From an uncultured Acetatifactor sp. (GTDB lineage Bacteria > Bacillota > Clostridia > Lachnospirales > Lachnospiraceae), in the NCBI GenBank assembly GCA_910584865.1, contig CAJUCE010000022.1, positions 24,049-88,048 on the forward strand: a stretch of DNA of 64,000 nucleotides, given 5' to 3'. Of the stretch, positions 45,536-54,970 are shown piece after piece (positions within the stretch are counted from its first letter, which is position 1; the number at the start of each line of letters is the position of its first letter). The position numbers and the translations under genes were made by a program. The notes under the pieces were generated by a model that made no database searches, had not been told where the DNA came from, and worked only from the letters and a program-made list of their open reading frames with translations.

Positions 45536-45567
45536 TGCTATATACCGGAGGAAGGTCGAAAACCAGA

Positions 45568-45606
45568 ACCCTGTGCGGACAAAAACAGTCTGTGCAGGGT
45601 ATTTTT
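45568..45606 (+). terminator. Intrinsic terminator
   Basis: ACCCTGTGCGGAC (45568-45580) pairs with GTCTGTGCAGGGT (45588-45600) using three G-U pairs, followed by ATTTTT. It ends the small-protein transcript. Confidence 0.75.
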
Positions 45607-45617
45607 ATGCCTGAAAA

Positions 45618-45681
45618 CAGACACTGACACCAGAGAATGTTGCAGATGGCAGACACTGACGCCGGGGACTGTTGCAGATGG
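45618..45681 (+). repeat. 32-bp tandem duplication
   Basis: Units at 45618 and 45650 share CAGACACTGAC at their start and TGTTGCAGATGG at their end, with the middle diverged. Confidence 0.8.
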
Positions 45682-45718
45682 TGAAGAAATCAGGTAAAAG
45701 GGTGGATGCAGCCATTAA

Positions 45719-46116
45719 CAATGCAGGAATCCGAAAATCCTGCCTGTGTTCGGACAGGTAATCTCCAGGACTGTGGGAGAATGGATGCCGATGCTGCTTT
45801 TGTTTTCGCTGCCCATGTTTCTGGCGGCACCGGTTCTGGGGATACAGATTCTGCCTGGGACACTGTGGGTGGTTCCTTCCCTGGCGCTATGACGCGCTTT
45901 ACCGTCACGATGGACGGCAGGAAACCGGAACTGGAGGGCTGCAGGCTTCTGGGCGGGCAGCACGGAGTGTTTGAATTTGAGGTGGATCTGTCCGGGCAGT
46001 CCATCAGGGCATTACTGGGGAGGCTTTCCCAGGCGGAAGGGATTGCCGATGTGGAAATCAGGAAGGAGCCTATCGAGCAGGTGATTGCAGGGCTGTGTCA
46101 GGCATGGAAGCAATAA
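45719..46116 (+). pseudogene. ABC-2-type transporter remnants
   Basis: Two coding-like fragments overlap by ATGA at 45889. The first (to TGA 45890-45892) is hydrophobic, with LLLFSLPMFLAAPVLGIQIL, as in an ABC-2 permease helix pair. The second, from ATG 45889, reads like the C-terminus of an ABC-2 type ATPase: KPELEGCRLL and then AEGIADVEIRKEPIEQVIAG. Neither fragment has the rest of its domain. Permease before ATPase is not the usual order, so rearrangement as well as deletion is likely. Confidence 0.5.
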
Positions 46117-46131
46117 TCTTTGATTGATTTA

Positions 46132-46160
46132 TTGACTTTGACTTATATGCAAATTATAAT
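46132..46160 (+). promoter_or_regulatory. Promoter of the GT-C glycosyltransferase gene
   Basis: TTGACT (46132-46137), 17 bases, TATAAT (46155-46160): a near-consensus sigma-A promoter with a 95-nt leader. Confidence 0.85.
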
Positions 46161-46255
46161 GAAAGTGCTGTTGAAAATGATACATAAAAATATCTAAAGA
46201 AATATAGAAAGAATCGGACAGAGATAACCGGGTGCAAATAGGGAAGGATTCAAAA

Positions 46256-47821
46256 ATGGCAGAAAAGTGGAAGATGACAGTCGGAAAGCTTGAAAAAGTT
46301 TCTGAAGGATTATTGTTAGTGTTCTGTATTTGCATTTTTTGTACACTTGCATATTACAGTGCGAATTATACGATGACAGAAAGCACTGTGGATACAAGAG
46401 ACAGTATAGGCATGAATATGCTGGTACTGGCAGCCGTAACAGCGGCAGTTCTTCTGCTGCACGGAATTCTGCGCAGCGGTTATCTTAAGTTCGTCAGGAA
46501 GCGTATTCTGGCGTGGAAGCCGTATATCGTCGGTCTGGTATCAGTTTATGTGTATATTATCAGTTTGATATGGGTTTCTTACAGCCATGTGGCGCCCGGT
46601 GGAGATGGCGCCCCTCTGTGCAGCGTTGCTCACCGAATGATAACCGGTAATTTTATTGACATGAAGAGTACCGGTTATATGGTGATCTTTCCCCATCAGT
46701 TTGGATTGCTTTCCGTAATCCATCTTCTGTTTAACCTGTTTGGGGCAGGAAATTATGGAGTGTTTCAGCACCTGAATGCGTTCTGTATGCCGTTGCTTTT
46801 TTATAGTGGATATAAACTGTTACAGCTTGTATGTAAAGAGGCGGAGATTGTAATTTATTATGTTTTCTTCTATTTGGGCTGCCTTCCCCTGTTTTTATAT
46901 GTGCCTTTTGTATATGGAGAGATTATGTCTATCACCTTCACCATGGTCTTGATGTGGCAGGTGGTCAGATACTGTAAAAGCGGTAAGAAAAGCTGCTTTT
47001 TATGGGGAACTGCGGCGATTGTCCTGGCGTGTATAGTGCGCAAGAATTCGCTGATAGTATTGGTTGCGGCAGGAATTGTCCTGATAATTCATTCGATCAG
47101 AAACTTAAAACCTTGGGGCGCAGTCTGGACTCTGGCGATGATTCTGGCAGTTTCCGGCTCTGAACAACTGATTTATGCACACTATGAAAATATATCGGGA
47201 ATCGAAGTGGCAGGCGGAGTTCCCTACATTTCATGGATCCGTATGGGACTTCAGGACACATGGGCAGGCCCGGGCTGGTTTGACAACAGCAGTGTGGAAG
47301 AATTCAAGAAAGATGGCTATAATACAGAACAGACCAAGCTGGCAGAGCGTGAACATCTCAGGGAAATCCTGAAGGATATGTGGAGGGATAAGGTCGGCAG
47401 CATTGACTTTTTCCGCCGGAAAATACTGTCTCAGTGGAATTCGCCTGAATATTCAAGTATTAATGAGACGAAACAGTTTGACTGTGAACCGGAAGCGCTG
47501 CCGGATTTTGTAAAGCGTATTTATTATGATGATACCCCTTCTTACCAGAGATATATGAACAGATATCAGTTTGTGCTCTATTTTTATGGGGCAGTGTCAG
47601 CTGTTGCATTGTTTATGGATATTGTGTTTGCAGGCAGAATAAAGGAGCATTCGATGGCAGAATATATACTGTATATTGCAATAGTCGGTGGTTTCCTGTT
47701 CAGCGCATTGTGGGAAGCCAGCAGCCGCTATGTGATTCCATATATTATTTATATGATCCCATTGGCGGCGTGGGGAATGTACCGGCTGGCAAAAGTATCC
47801 TATCGGGGCGAGGAACAGTGA
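46256..47821 (+). CDS. GT-C fold (family 39-like) membrane glycosyltransferase
   Basis: 521 residues, about 11-12 hydrophobic segments. The first extracytoplasmic loop has SYSHVAPGGDGAPLCSVAHR, with an acidic residue in the position of the GT-C catalytic Asp. Later come a long soluble stretch (about 310-420, WNSPEYSSINE) and two last helices. This is the layout of PMT/ArnT-like enzymes that move sugars from lipid carriers on the outer face of the membrane. ATG 46256 is chosen because GGGAAGGA precedes it by 7 bases. It stands before a two-component system. Confidence 0.72.
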   Translation: MAEKWKMTVGKLEKVSEGLLLVFCICIFCTLAYYSANYTMTESTVDTRDSIGMNMLVLAAVTAAVLLLHGILRSGYLKFVRKRILAWKPYIVGLVSVYVYIISLIWVSYSHVAPGGDGAPLCSVAHRMITGNFIDMKSTGYMVIFPHQFGLLSVIHLLFNLFGAGNYGVFQHLNAFCMPLLFYSGYKLLQLVCKEAEIVIYYVFFYLGCLPLFLYVPFVYGEIMSITFTMVLMWQVVRYCKSGKKSCFLWGTAAIVLACIVRKNSLIVLVAAGIVLIIHSIRNLKPWGAVWTLAMILAVSGSEQLIYAHYENISGIEVAGGVPYISWIRMGLQDTWAGPGWFDNSSVEEFKKDGYNTEQTKLAEREHLREILKDMWRDKVGSIDFFRRKILSQWNSPEYSSINETKQFDCEPEALPDFVKRIYYDDTPSYQRYMNRYQFVLYFYGAVSAVALFMDIVFAGRIKEHSMAEYILYIAIVGGFLFSALWEASSRYVIPYIIYMIPLAAWGMYRLAKVSYRGEEQ

Positions 47822-47917
47822 ATCTGTCGGGACCGATGCAGGATACAAAAAAGATACAAGCGCAACACATAATTTACATTAAATCCAAAATAACAATTAA
47901 CTTTGGGGTGATCAATT

Positions 47918-48589
47918 ATGCTGAAAATACTGATCGCGGAAGACGAAGAACCTATCGCGAATTTGATAAAAATGAACCTGCGCAGGGCCGGATACCAGTG
48001 TACCTGGGCGCCGGATGGTGAGAAAGCAGCGGACTATATGGATAATGAGAAATTTGATTTGCTGCTTCTGGATGTGATGCTTCCGGGAATAAACGGATAC
48101 GAACTGATGGAATATGCCAGGACGCTGGAGCTTCCGGTTATCTTCTTGACGGCACTTGGAAGTACGGAAAATAAAGTGAAAGGGCTTAGAATGGGAGCGG
48201 ATGATTACCTTACCAAGCCTTTTGAAATCGTGGAATTGTTGGCCCGGGTGGAAGCTGTCTTGCGCAGGTATCACAAGACAGAGACAGTGCTGAATATTTT
48301 CGATGTGGTGATCGATACGGCATCCCGCTCCGTGACCCGCAACGGCGAGCAGATCCCTTTGACTATGAAGGAATTTGATTTGTTACTGTTGCTTGCCCGA
48401 AATCGCAATATTGCTCTGTATCGTGAGACGATATATGAGACTGTCTGGGGCGGCGAATATATGGGCCAGAGCAGAACGGTAGACCTCCATATCCAGAGAT
48501 TGAAAAAGAAGCTTAACTGGGACAGTGAGATCACCGCTGTCTACAAGGTAGGGTATCGCCTGGAAGGCGAGGAGAAGATGGCCAGATAG
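47918..48589 (+). CDS. OmpR/PhoB-family response regulator
   Basis: 223 residues. Receiver domain: acidic pair in ILIAEDEEP, phosphoacceptor Asp52 in LLLLDVMLPG, Thr in IFLTALG, and Lys in LTKPF. The winged-helix output domain (about 125-220) contains LTMKEFDLLLLLARN and SRTVDLHIQRLKKKL. It is followed 84 bases later by its histidine kinase. GGGGTGATC is 10 bases upstream of the ATG. Confidence 0.95.
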   Translation: MLKILIAEDEEPIANLIKMNLRRAGYQCTWAPDGEKAADYMDNEKFDLLLLDVMLPGINGYELMEYARTLELPVIFLTALGSTENKVKGLRMGADDYLTKPFEIVELLARVEAVLRRYHKTETVLNIFDVVIDTASRSVTRNGEQIPLTMKEFDLLLLLARNRNIALYRETIYETVWGGEYMGQSRTVDLHIQRLKKKLNWDSEITAVYKVGYRLEGEEKMAR

Positions 48590-48673
48590 AATATGCGGCG
48601 AATGGCAGGACTGATTTACGGCAGGATGATAGATGCAGAATGAACTTGCGACACGGAGGAAAGGATTCCCACA

Positions 48674-50137
48674 ATGAAATTTGCACATAAACTCTTTCTG
48701 GCCATGACGATATTGCTGACATTAATGTTTGCTGTTTTCGGAATCTGGATGCTTTACTCGGATTTTTCCATGCTGTTGGACAAGGAAATCGAGCAGGGAG
48801 ATAATGATAGCCGGATGTTTCATTTCCTTTTTGAGATGGGCTATCAATCCACAGAGGAATTTGGAGAAGATTATGCTGTCAGCCGGACTGTGAACAGTAT
48901 TTCCCATAATGTGGAGAGGGACGGAAGCCACATGTTTGTGTCAAAAAGCGACGGTACATGGTTTTATGGCAGGGAATATCTGGCGAGCATGGGATTTGAG
49001 GAAGAAGTGGAGAAGCTAAAAGATTCGCTGAGCGCTGCAAATACTTATGGTTATTGTATTCGGCAGGTGAACGGCGGCTATTATATGTTCACGGCAGCCG
49101 TGAAAGATATTGCTTCCAGCAGAATTTATCTGGGGATGTGCAGGGATCTGACTGTAATCTACAATGACAGGGATGAACTGGTTTCCAGATACCGGATTGC
49201 GTTGATCTGCCTTCTTGCAGCAGGCGGTATCTGTATCTTTGTAATGGCTCATTATATTACCAAACCCATCCGCAATCTGGACAAACTGGCGGGAAAAATC
49301 GCAGACGGAGCCTACGAACTGCGTTCTCATAACGCCAGCCAGGATGAAATCGGTCAGTTGGCCCGAAATTTTAACAGGATGGCAGACCGGCTGGTAGAGC
49401 AGATGCAGAAAAAGGAACTGGAGGCGAAGCAGAAGGAGGATTTTACTGCGGCATTTGCGCACGAATTGAAGACACCGTTAACATCTATTATAGGATATGC
49501 TGACATGCTGAATTCGCTGAAGCTGACCGACGAAGAATGTCATGAGGCATATTTTTATATCTACAGTCAGGGAAAACGTCTGGAAAGCCTCTCTCACAAG
49601 CTATTGGAATTGGTGAGTATGGACAAGACGCCCATGGTATTCAAGCCTATTCCGACTAAAAATCTGGAACAGAATATCCGTACGACTCTTCGGCCGGTAT
49701 GGAGACAGCGGGGAATTAAGGGGAAGGTAGATCTGGAAAAAGCCGTATTGAGGGGAGATGACGAGCTTCTGCTGTCTTTGCTTTACAATCTGCTGGACAA
49801 TGCAGTAAAGGCATTGGATAAGGGGGAGCGGAGCTTTATTCTGATGAAAGGCACCTGTCTGAAAGGTCTTTATGAGATTAAGATCGTGGACAACGGCAGA
49901 GGAATTCCCAAGGAGGAGATCAGCCGTATTACAGAAGCTTTTTATATGGTGGATAAATCCCGTTCCAGAAAAGAGGGTGGCGCCGGTATCGGTATGGCTC
50001 TTTGCCAGAAAATTATTCAGCTTCACAATGGGAAACTTGATATTGACAGCCGGCTGGGGGAAGGTACTGTAATCAAGGTAGTGTTTCCTATAGAAGGGGA
50101 TGTGCATAGAAAGAAAGGAGCGGCGGCCAGCAAATGA
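48674..50137 (+). CDS. Sensor histidine kinase with HAMP domain
   Basis: 487 residues. TM1 (about 9-31), an extracytoplasmic sensor (about 32-172), TM2 (about 173-195), HAMP (about 196-250), and a HisKA domain with AFAHELKTPLTSIIGYADML (phospho-His near 263). The HATPase domain has N-box LLYNLLDNAVKAL, VDNGRGIP and GGAGIGMALC. The C-terminal tail is basic. The last 4 bases overlap the next gene (ATGA), making a three-gene unit. The signal is unknown. Confidence 0.95.
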   Translation: MKFAHKLFLAMTILLTLMFAVFGIWMLYSDFSMLLDKEIEQGDNDSRMFHFLFEMGYQSTEEFGEDYAVSRTVNSISHNVERDGSHMFVSKSDGTWFYGREYLASMGFEEEVEKLKDSLSAANTYGYCIRQVNGGYYMFTAAVKDIASSRIYLGMCRDLTVIYNDRDELVSRYRIALICLLAAGGICIFVMAHYITKPIRNLDKLAGKIADGAYELRSHNASQDEIGQLARNFNRMADRLVEQMQKKELEAKQKEDFTAAFAHELKTPLTSIIGYADMLNSLKLTDEECHEAYFYIYSQGKRLESLSHKLLELVSMDKTPMVFKPIPTKNLEQNIRTTLRPVWRQRGIKGKVDLEKAVLRGDDELLLSLLYNLLDNAVKALDKGERSFILMKGTCLKGLYEIKIVDNGRGIPKEEISRITEAFYMVDKSRSRKEGGAGIGMALCQKIIQLHNGKLDIDSRLGEGTVIKVVFPIEGDVHRKKGAAASK

Positions 50138-51147
50138 AGGAGAACAGACCGGATCTGAAAAAGGGCGGGAAGAAAGACGGCAGAGACCGAAAGCACGGGG
50201 CTGCCTATACGGCGGAAGCTTTTGTGATCATAGTCGTATTGGCAGCGGCACTTATGATTCCTCAGATTATTTTTCAGGTGCAGGACCGCATATTATGCAG
50301 CGATATCAAATTGGGTCAAAGAGAGAGCATGAATGTGGAAGCCCTCGGCACTACCTATGAGCAGTCGCTGCAAAATAGAATGCAAAATTTCGCGGAAGGT
50401 TTGGCGAATCTTGAAAGTTTTTATGTGACATCTCAGAATCTCTCTCCAGACGAGACATTAAATTCATTTTTATATTCAGATGTGGGTCTTAACAATCCAT
50501 TGCTTATGAATTTTGTCTATGGCAATCTGATCCCGATAGAGATCTGGGATGACTATTATACCATTACTCAATGGAAACAGTATGTCATTTATAGCGACAA
50601 TTATGCAAAAGGAGTGAACTTCATTCTGTGGTATATTGAGATGGAGGATGGCGACGGAGCGAAATTTAAGCTGCTGGCAGATGCGGAAGACGGTACGCTT
50701 TATGGAGTGAAAACTGAGGGGAGTTATTTGTCCGGGGTTCCTTTGGGGTATATGAATCTACAGGAAGCATTGCGGTATGGAGGCAGTGCAGTTAATGTGT
50801 GGACCTATTATGCTCTGTACTACAGGGCAACAATAGCGGAAATGAAAGATTTCCTTTTTTGGGCGGGAAAAATGGGGATAGACACGACGGGAATTGAGGT
50901 AGATGCTTCCTATACAGGTGTTGAAATCAGCAGGAAGGAGGCGGCAGAAGCGGAGAGACAGGTGCAGAGGATGGTCAGATATCAATGTGAGACCAAAGAA
51001 AGCGCCAGATTTCTTCTTCCCTACGGAGAGACTGAATTAGATGCCATACTGTCTATAGAAGAACGGTATTTTGATAAAGAGTATTTATTTCCGGATATTA
51101 CTATAGGAATACGGCAGATTTATGAAATGATACCGGAATTTGCATAA
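50134..51147 (+). CDS. Membrane-anchored protein coupled to the two-component system
   Basis: 337 residues. The basic cytosolic start is followed by one TM (about 29-48, EAFVIIVVLAAALMIPQIIF), and the rest is predicted outside the membrane. The exported part is rich in Tyr and Glu, with no family I recognise. The start overlaps the kinase stop by ATGA, so it is made with the kinase and is a candidate for a signal-receiving or inhibitory partner. That role is inferred from position only. Confidence 0.72.
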   Translation: MKENRPDLKKGGKKDGRDRKHGAAYTAEAFVIIVVLAAALMIPQIIFQVQDRILCSDIKLGQRESMNVEALGTTYEQSLQNRMQNFAEGLANLESFYVTSQNLSPDETLNSFLYSDVGLNNPLLMNFVYGNLIPIEIWDDYYTITQWKQYVIYSDNYAKGVNFILWYIEMEDGDGAKFKLLADAEDGTLYGVKTEGSYLSGVPLGYMNLQEALRYGGSAVNVWTYYALYYRATIAEMKDFLFWAGKMGIDTTGIEVDASYTGVEISRKEAAEAERQVQRMVRYQCETKESARFLLPYGETELDAILSIEERYFDKEYLFPDITIGIRQIYEMIPEFA

Positions 51148-51203
51148 AAATGCCCTCGTACTTATATATTTAAAGAGATAATATAGGGACAAAAGGGGTT
51201 CTA

Positions 51204-52979
51204 GTGAATTTGGCAAAAAGCATTCTTGTACACAGGATGTTGGAAAGTACGGTTCTGGGCGGAACCGTTTTGGAGCAGTTCATTGAGTATCTGGATAATC
51301 TGGTCTGGGGGCCGTGGATGCTGGTGCTTCTCCTTGGCACCGGCTGTTACCTGACGCTGCGCCTGGACCTTCTGCCGCTGAAAAACCTGAAATTTGCACT
51401 GCGCTGTGCCTTCGGCCTGGAGGAGGAACCGAAAAAGGGCCGGGGAGTTCCGGAGGGCGGGACGGGGGAAGCTTTCCGCAGGCGGGACTGCGGGGGGAGG
51501 ATTGTGAAACAGAGAGCCTGTGACGCGGCAGGAGAACGGCTGACCGGAAGGAGTACATATGGAACGGCAGGTGAACAGCTGACCGGAAGGAATGCCTATG
51601 GAGCAGCAGGTGAACAACTGACCGAAAAAAATACATATGGGGCTGTGGGAAAAGAGAGTAGCAGGGCGCGAAGAAAGGCAGCCGGAGCCAGACACGGCGC
51701 AGGCAGAAAATCATCCGGCAGGGTTTCCTCCCTGGCCTCCCTGACTACAGAACTGGCTACCACCCTTGGAATCGGCAATATCGTGGGCGTGGCCACTGCC
51801 ATGGTACTGGGCGGTCCGGGAGCGCTGTTCTGGATGGTGATGACCAGTATTGTGGGGATGGCCACCAAACTGGTGGAGAGCATGCTGTCAGTAAAGTACA
51901 GAGGGGTGAACGACAGGGGCGAAATCGCGGGAGGCCCCATGTACACCTGCCTCCATGCTTTTCCCAACAAAACGGCAGGCCGGGTACTGGGCTTTGCCTT
52001 CGCGCTGTTTGCAGTGACGGCTTCCTTCGGCATGGGAAATATGACCCAGTCCAATTCCATTGCGGATGCGGTGTGGGTGGCCTTCGGCGTGCCAAAGGCA
52101 AACACCGGGCTGTTGCTGACCATTGTCACGATATTGGTGGTACTGGGAGGCATCGGCGTCATCGGAAAGGTGACCCAGATTCTGGTGCCGTTCATGGGAG
52201 TTTTTTATCTGGTGGGGGCAATGGCCGTGATTCTGACCCACTGGAGGGAGCTGCCGGGTGCTGTTGGCGGCATCCTGACGGCGGCTTTCTACCCGGAGGC
52301 AGTGTCCGGCGGCCTCTTCGGCAGTGTCACCGTGACGGCATTTCAGTCCCTGCGGTGGGGCGTATCTAGGGGGATTTTCTCCAATGAAGCGGGCCTGGGG
52401 GCCTCGGGCATCACCACGGCGGCCGCGGATACGGAGGACTGTGTCCGGCAGGGTTACATCAGTATGACAGGGGTGTTTCTGGACACAGTGGTGGTCTGCA
52501 CCATCACGGGCCTGGCATTTGCCGCCTCCGGCGTACTGGGCAAAACGGACGGAGCCGGGAATCCTCTGAACGGCACGGCGCTGACCCTGGCGGCATTTCA
52601 GACCACCCTGGGAGAATGGGGCGGCAGCTTTGTAAGCGTCTGTATCGTATTGTTCGCCTTTGCCACCATTATCGGTTGGGCGTATCAGGGGGAGCGTGCT
52701 TTCGAATTTCTCATGGGCGGGAAGTCCAGATATAATCTCTGGTACCGTTTCGCTTATGGGCTCACCGCGTTCCTGGGCTGTATTTCCTCCCTGGAGGCTG
52801 TGTGGAATTTTTCGGATATCTGCAATGCCCTGATGGCGGTACCCAATCTGATCTGCGTACTGGCCCTGTCGGGGAAGGCCTGTCGGGAAATCCGGGCCTA
52901 CCCGGGGCCTGCGGCCAGGGAACACCGGGCCGGGAAGAGGATGAGAGGGAAGTGGGCGGGCTATTTTTCACGGGGCTGA
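51204..52979 (+). CDS. Alanine/glycine:cation symporter (AGCS) family transporter
   Basis: 591 residues. WGPWMLVLLLGTGCYLTLRL, ELATTLGIGNIVGVATAM, GGPGALFWM, RWGVSRGIFSNEAGLGAS and GWAYQGERAFEFL are signatures of sodium- or proton-coupled alanine/glycine carriers. The loop after the first helix pair, normally about 15 residues, is expanded to about 100 and contains three 13-residue repeats. GTG 51204 follows AAGGGG. The conserved core is intact, so it is probably functional. Confidence 0.93.
   Translation: MNLAKSILVHRMLESTVLGGTVLEQFIEYLDNLVWGPWMLVLLLGTGCYLTLRLDLLPLKNLKFALRCAFGLEEEPKKGRGVPEGGTGEAFRRRDCGGRIVKQRACDAAGERLTGRSTYGTAGEQLTGRNAYGAAGEQLTEKNTYGAVGKESSRARRKAAGARHGAGRKSSGRVSSLASLTTELATTLGIGNIVGVATAMVLGGPGALFWMVMTSIVGMATKLVESMLSVKYRGVNDRGEIAGGPMYTCLHAFPNKTAGRVLGFAFALFAVTASFGMGNMTQSNSIADAVWVAFGVPKANTGLLLTIVTILVVLGGIGVIGKVTQILVPFMGVFYLVGAMAVILTHWRELPGAVGGILTAAFYPEAVSGGLFGSVTVTAFQSLRWGVSRGIFSNEAGLGASGITTAAADTEDCVRQGYISMTGVFLDTVVVCTITGLAFAASGVLGKTDGAGNPLNGTALTLAAFQTTLGEWGGSFVSVCIVLFAFATIIGWAYQGERAFEFLMGGKSRYNLWYRFAYGLTAFLGCISSLEAVWNFSDICNALMAVPNLICVLALSGKACREIRAYPGPAAREHRAGKRMRGKWAGYFSRG
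51525..51641 (+). repeat. 39-bp in-frame tandem repeat, three units, in the AGCS loop
   Basis: Units begin at 51525, 51564 and 51603. Each encodes a variant of AAGEQLTGRNTYG. Base differences between units are few and mostly keep the reading frame and charge. Confidence 0.93.
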
Positions 52980-53056
52980 TGTATTTTGAGCGGTGATGCC
53001 GGGAAATGGAACGGTAACGTTACGACGGCAGGGAAATCGGCCGGCGGAAAAAAGGC

Positions 53057-53085
53057 TTTACATGCCGGATATTGATTGTTATAAT
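53057..53085 (+). promoter_or_regulatory. pepT promoter
   Basis: TTTACA (53057-53062), 17 bases, TATAAT (53080-53085). The 150-nt leader holds a CCTGcAGACT/AGTCTgaCAGG hairpin around 53178-53206. A GTAACGTTAC palindrome lies upstream at 53014. Confidence 0.75.
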
Positions 53086-53241
53086 GAAAAAGCGGATGCC
53101 CTGTTGTGTTCGGCGAACTGCCTGAATTGTTGCAGACCGACAAAATTCGCAGCCCGCACATAGAGAAAGCAAAGGGAGCCTGCAGACTGAATCGCGAGTC
53201 TGACAGGATATTACATACCGGAAGAAAAGAGAGGAAAAAGC

Positions 53242-54489
53242 ATGTCAAAAACCATCGATAATTTTTTACAGTACATTAAAATCGATACCAGGTCAGAGGA
53301 TAACACCGGGACTTCCCCCAGTACGCAGAAGCAGCATAATCTGGCAAAGCTTCTGACAGGACAGCTGGAAGCCATGGGCGCGGAGGAGATTACCTACGAC
53401 AGGGAGCACTGCTATGTGTATGCATCCATTCCTGCCTCCAGAGGCTGTGAAAATGTGCCCGTGCTTGGACTGGTTGCCCATATGGACACGGCTCCCGTGG
53501 TGTCGGGCAGGGATGTCAAACCCAGGATTGTGGAAAATTATGACGGAAACGATATTGTATTGAACGAAAAGGAAAACATTATCCTCAAGGCGGCCGACTA
53601 TCCGGAACTGGCCGGTTACAGGGGACAGGATTTGATTGTAACCGACGGCACCACACTGTTAGGGGGCGACGACAAGGCAGGTGTTGCGGAGATTATGGCC
53701 GCCTGTGAATATCTGCTGCAGCACCCGGAGGTGAAGCACGGAAAGCTCCGGATAGGCTTTACGCCGGATGAGGAGATTGGCGAGGGAACAAAACATTTTG
53801 ATATAAAGCTGTTCGGCGCGGATTTTGCGTATACTGTGGACGGAGACCGGTTCGGCCACATAGAGGACGGGACTTTCAACGCGGCGGGGGCGAAGCTTAC
53901 CGTGCACGGTGTCAGCGCTCATCCGGGTTCGGCAAAGGACGCCATGGTCAATGCCATGCTGATTGCCTTTGAATTCCAGTCCCTGCTCCCGGTTTTCCAG
54001 AATCCCATGTATACGGAGGGAGAGGAGGGGTTCTTCCATCTGGAACATATTGAGGGCGATGTGGAGAAAACAGTATCCGAGTACATCATCAGAGACCATG
54101 ACCGGACTCTTTTTGAGCAGAAAAAGCAGTTCTTTGGGCAGTGTGCGGATTTCCTGAACCGCAAATACGGCGAAGGCACTGCGGAAACCGAAATTCAGGA
54201 CAGTTACTACAACATGAAGGAAGTCCTGGAGCCCCACAGGCATCTCATCGAGAACGCCGCCGAAATCATCCGCCAGATGGGCACGGAACCGGAAATCTGC
54301 TCTGTACGGGGCGGCACAGATGGCGCAAGGCTTTCCTACATGGGGCTGCCCTGCCCGAACCTCTGTACCGGCGGCGGTAACTTCCACAGCCGCTTTGAAT
54401 ATGTCTGCGTGCAGTCCATGGAAAAGGTCACGGAGCTTCTGGTAAGACTGGCAGAAAAATACGGCGAAGGATTTCCTCACAATTCCTGA
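53242..54489 (+). CDS. pepT: Peptidase T (tripeptidase)
   Basis: 415 residues, M20B family. Zinc ligands and catalytic residues are in place: GLVAHMDTAP (His80, Asp82), LLGGDDKAG (Asp144) and FTPDEEIGEG (Glu177/Glu178). The dimerisation domain follows, and CSVRGGTDGARLSYMGLPCP completes the active site. It removes the N-terminal residue from tripeptides in the cytosol. GAGGAAAAAGC precedes the ATG. Confidence 0.96.
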   Translation: MSKTIDNFLQYIKIDTRSEDNTGTSPSTQKQHNLAKLLTGQLEAMGAEEITYDREHCYVYASIPASRGCENVPVLGLVAHMDTAPVVSGRDVKPRIVENYDGNDIVLNEKENIILKAADYPELAGYRGQDLIVTDGTTLLGGDDKAGVAEIMAACEYLLQHPEVKHGKLRIGFTPDEEIGEGTKHFDIKLFGADFAYTVDGDRFGHIEDGTFNAAGAKLTVHGVSAHPGSAKDAMVNAMLIAFEFQSLLPVFQNPMYTEGEEGFFHLEHIEGDVEKTVSEYIIRDHDRTLFEQKKQFFGQCADFLNRKYGEGTAETEIQDSYYNMKEVLEPHRHLIENAAEIIRQMGTEPEICSVRGGTDGARLSYMGLPCPNLCTGGGNFHSRFEYVCVQSMEKVTELLVRLAEKYGEGFPHNS

Positions 54490-54555
54490 GAGGCCGGGAA
54501 GCCGCGGATTGTGCGGAGAAAAGGCCGGTTATCCCGGTAAGACAGGAAAAGCTGT

Positions 54556-54593
54556 AACCTCCGAAAGTATCAGATGGTACCTTCGGAGGTTTT
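54556..54593 (+). terminator. Intrinsic terminator after pepT
   Basis: AACCTCCGAA (54556-54565) and TTCGGAGGTT (54582-54591) form a perfect 10-bp stem; four T close it. Confidence 0.88.
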
Positions 54594-54627
54594 GTGTATA
54601 ATTTGTTCCATGTTGAGACTGTAGTAA

Positions 54628-54672
54628 TTGACAAATAAAATGATTGATTGATAATTGAAAAGTAGGTATAAT
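54628..54672 (+). promoter_or_regulatory. Overlapping brnTA promoters
   Basis: TTGACA (54628-54633)-16-GATAAT (54650-54655) and TTGATT (54644-54649)-17-TATAAT (54667-54672) overlap. From the second, transcription would begin almost at the brnT ATG, giving a leaderless message. Confidence 0.6.
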
Positions 54673-54678
54673 ATAATT

Positions 54679-54969
54679 ATGCAGGAAATACGCTTTATAT
54701 GGGATGAAAACAAGAATGAGCTGAATAAGAAAAAACATGGCATATCTTTTGAAGAGGCAAAGGACGTTTTTGGTGATGAAAATGCTATTTTATTTGATGA
54801 CCCGGACCACTCTTATGAAGAAGAAAGATTTCTTATTATTGGAATGACCGGGGGAAAAGGAATATGTATTGTCAGTCATTGTTATAAAGATGAGGATAGT
54901 ACGATCCGTATCATTTCTGCCAGAGAAGCAACAAAAAGTGAGAAAAAAACGTATCAGAAAGGATGGTAA
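54679..54969 (+). CDS. brnT: BrnT-family toxin
   Basis: 96 residues. IRFIWDENKNELNKKKHGIS, FEEAKDVFGDE and RIISAREATKSEKKTY are the conserved features of BrnT, a RelE-fold ribonuclease that cuts RNA and halts growth. The catalytic basic residues of the family (Arg/Lys in the ISAR segment) are present. The ribosome site is weak. The stop is one base before the antitoxin start. Confidence 0.9.
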   Translation: MQEIRFIWDENKNELNKKKHGISFEEAKDVFGDENAILFDDPDHSYEEERFLIIGMTGGKGICIVSHCYKDEDSTIRIISAREATKSEKKTYQKGW

Positions 54970-54970
54970 G

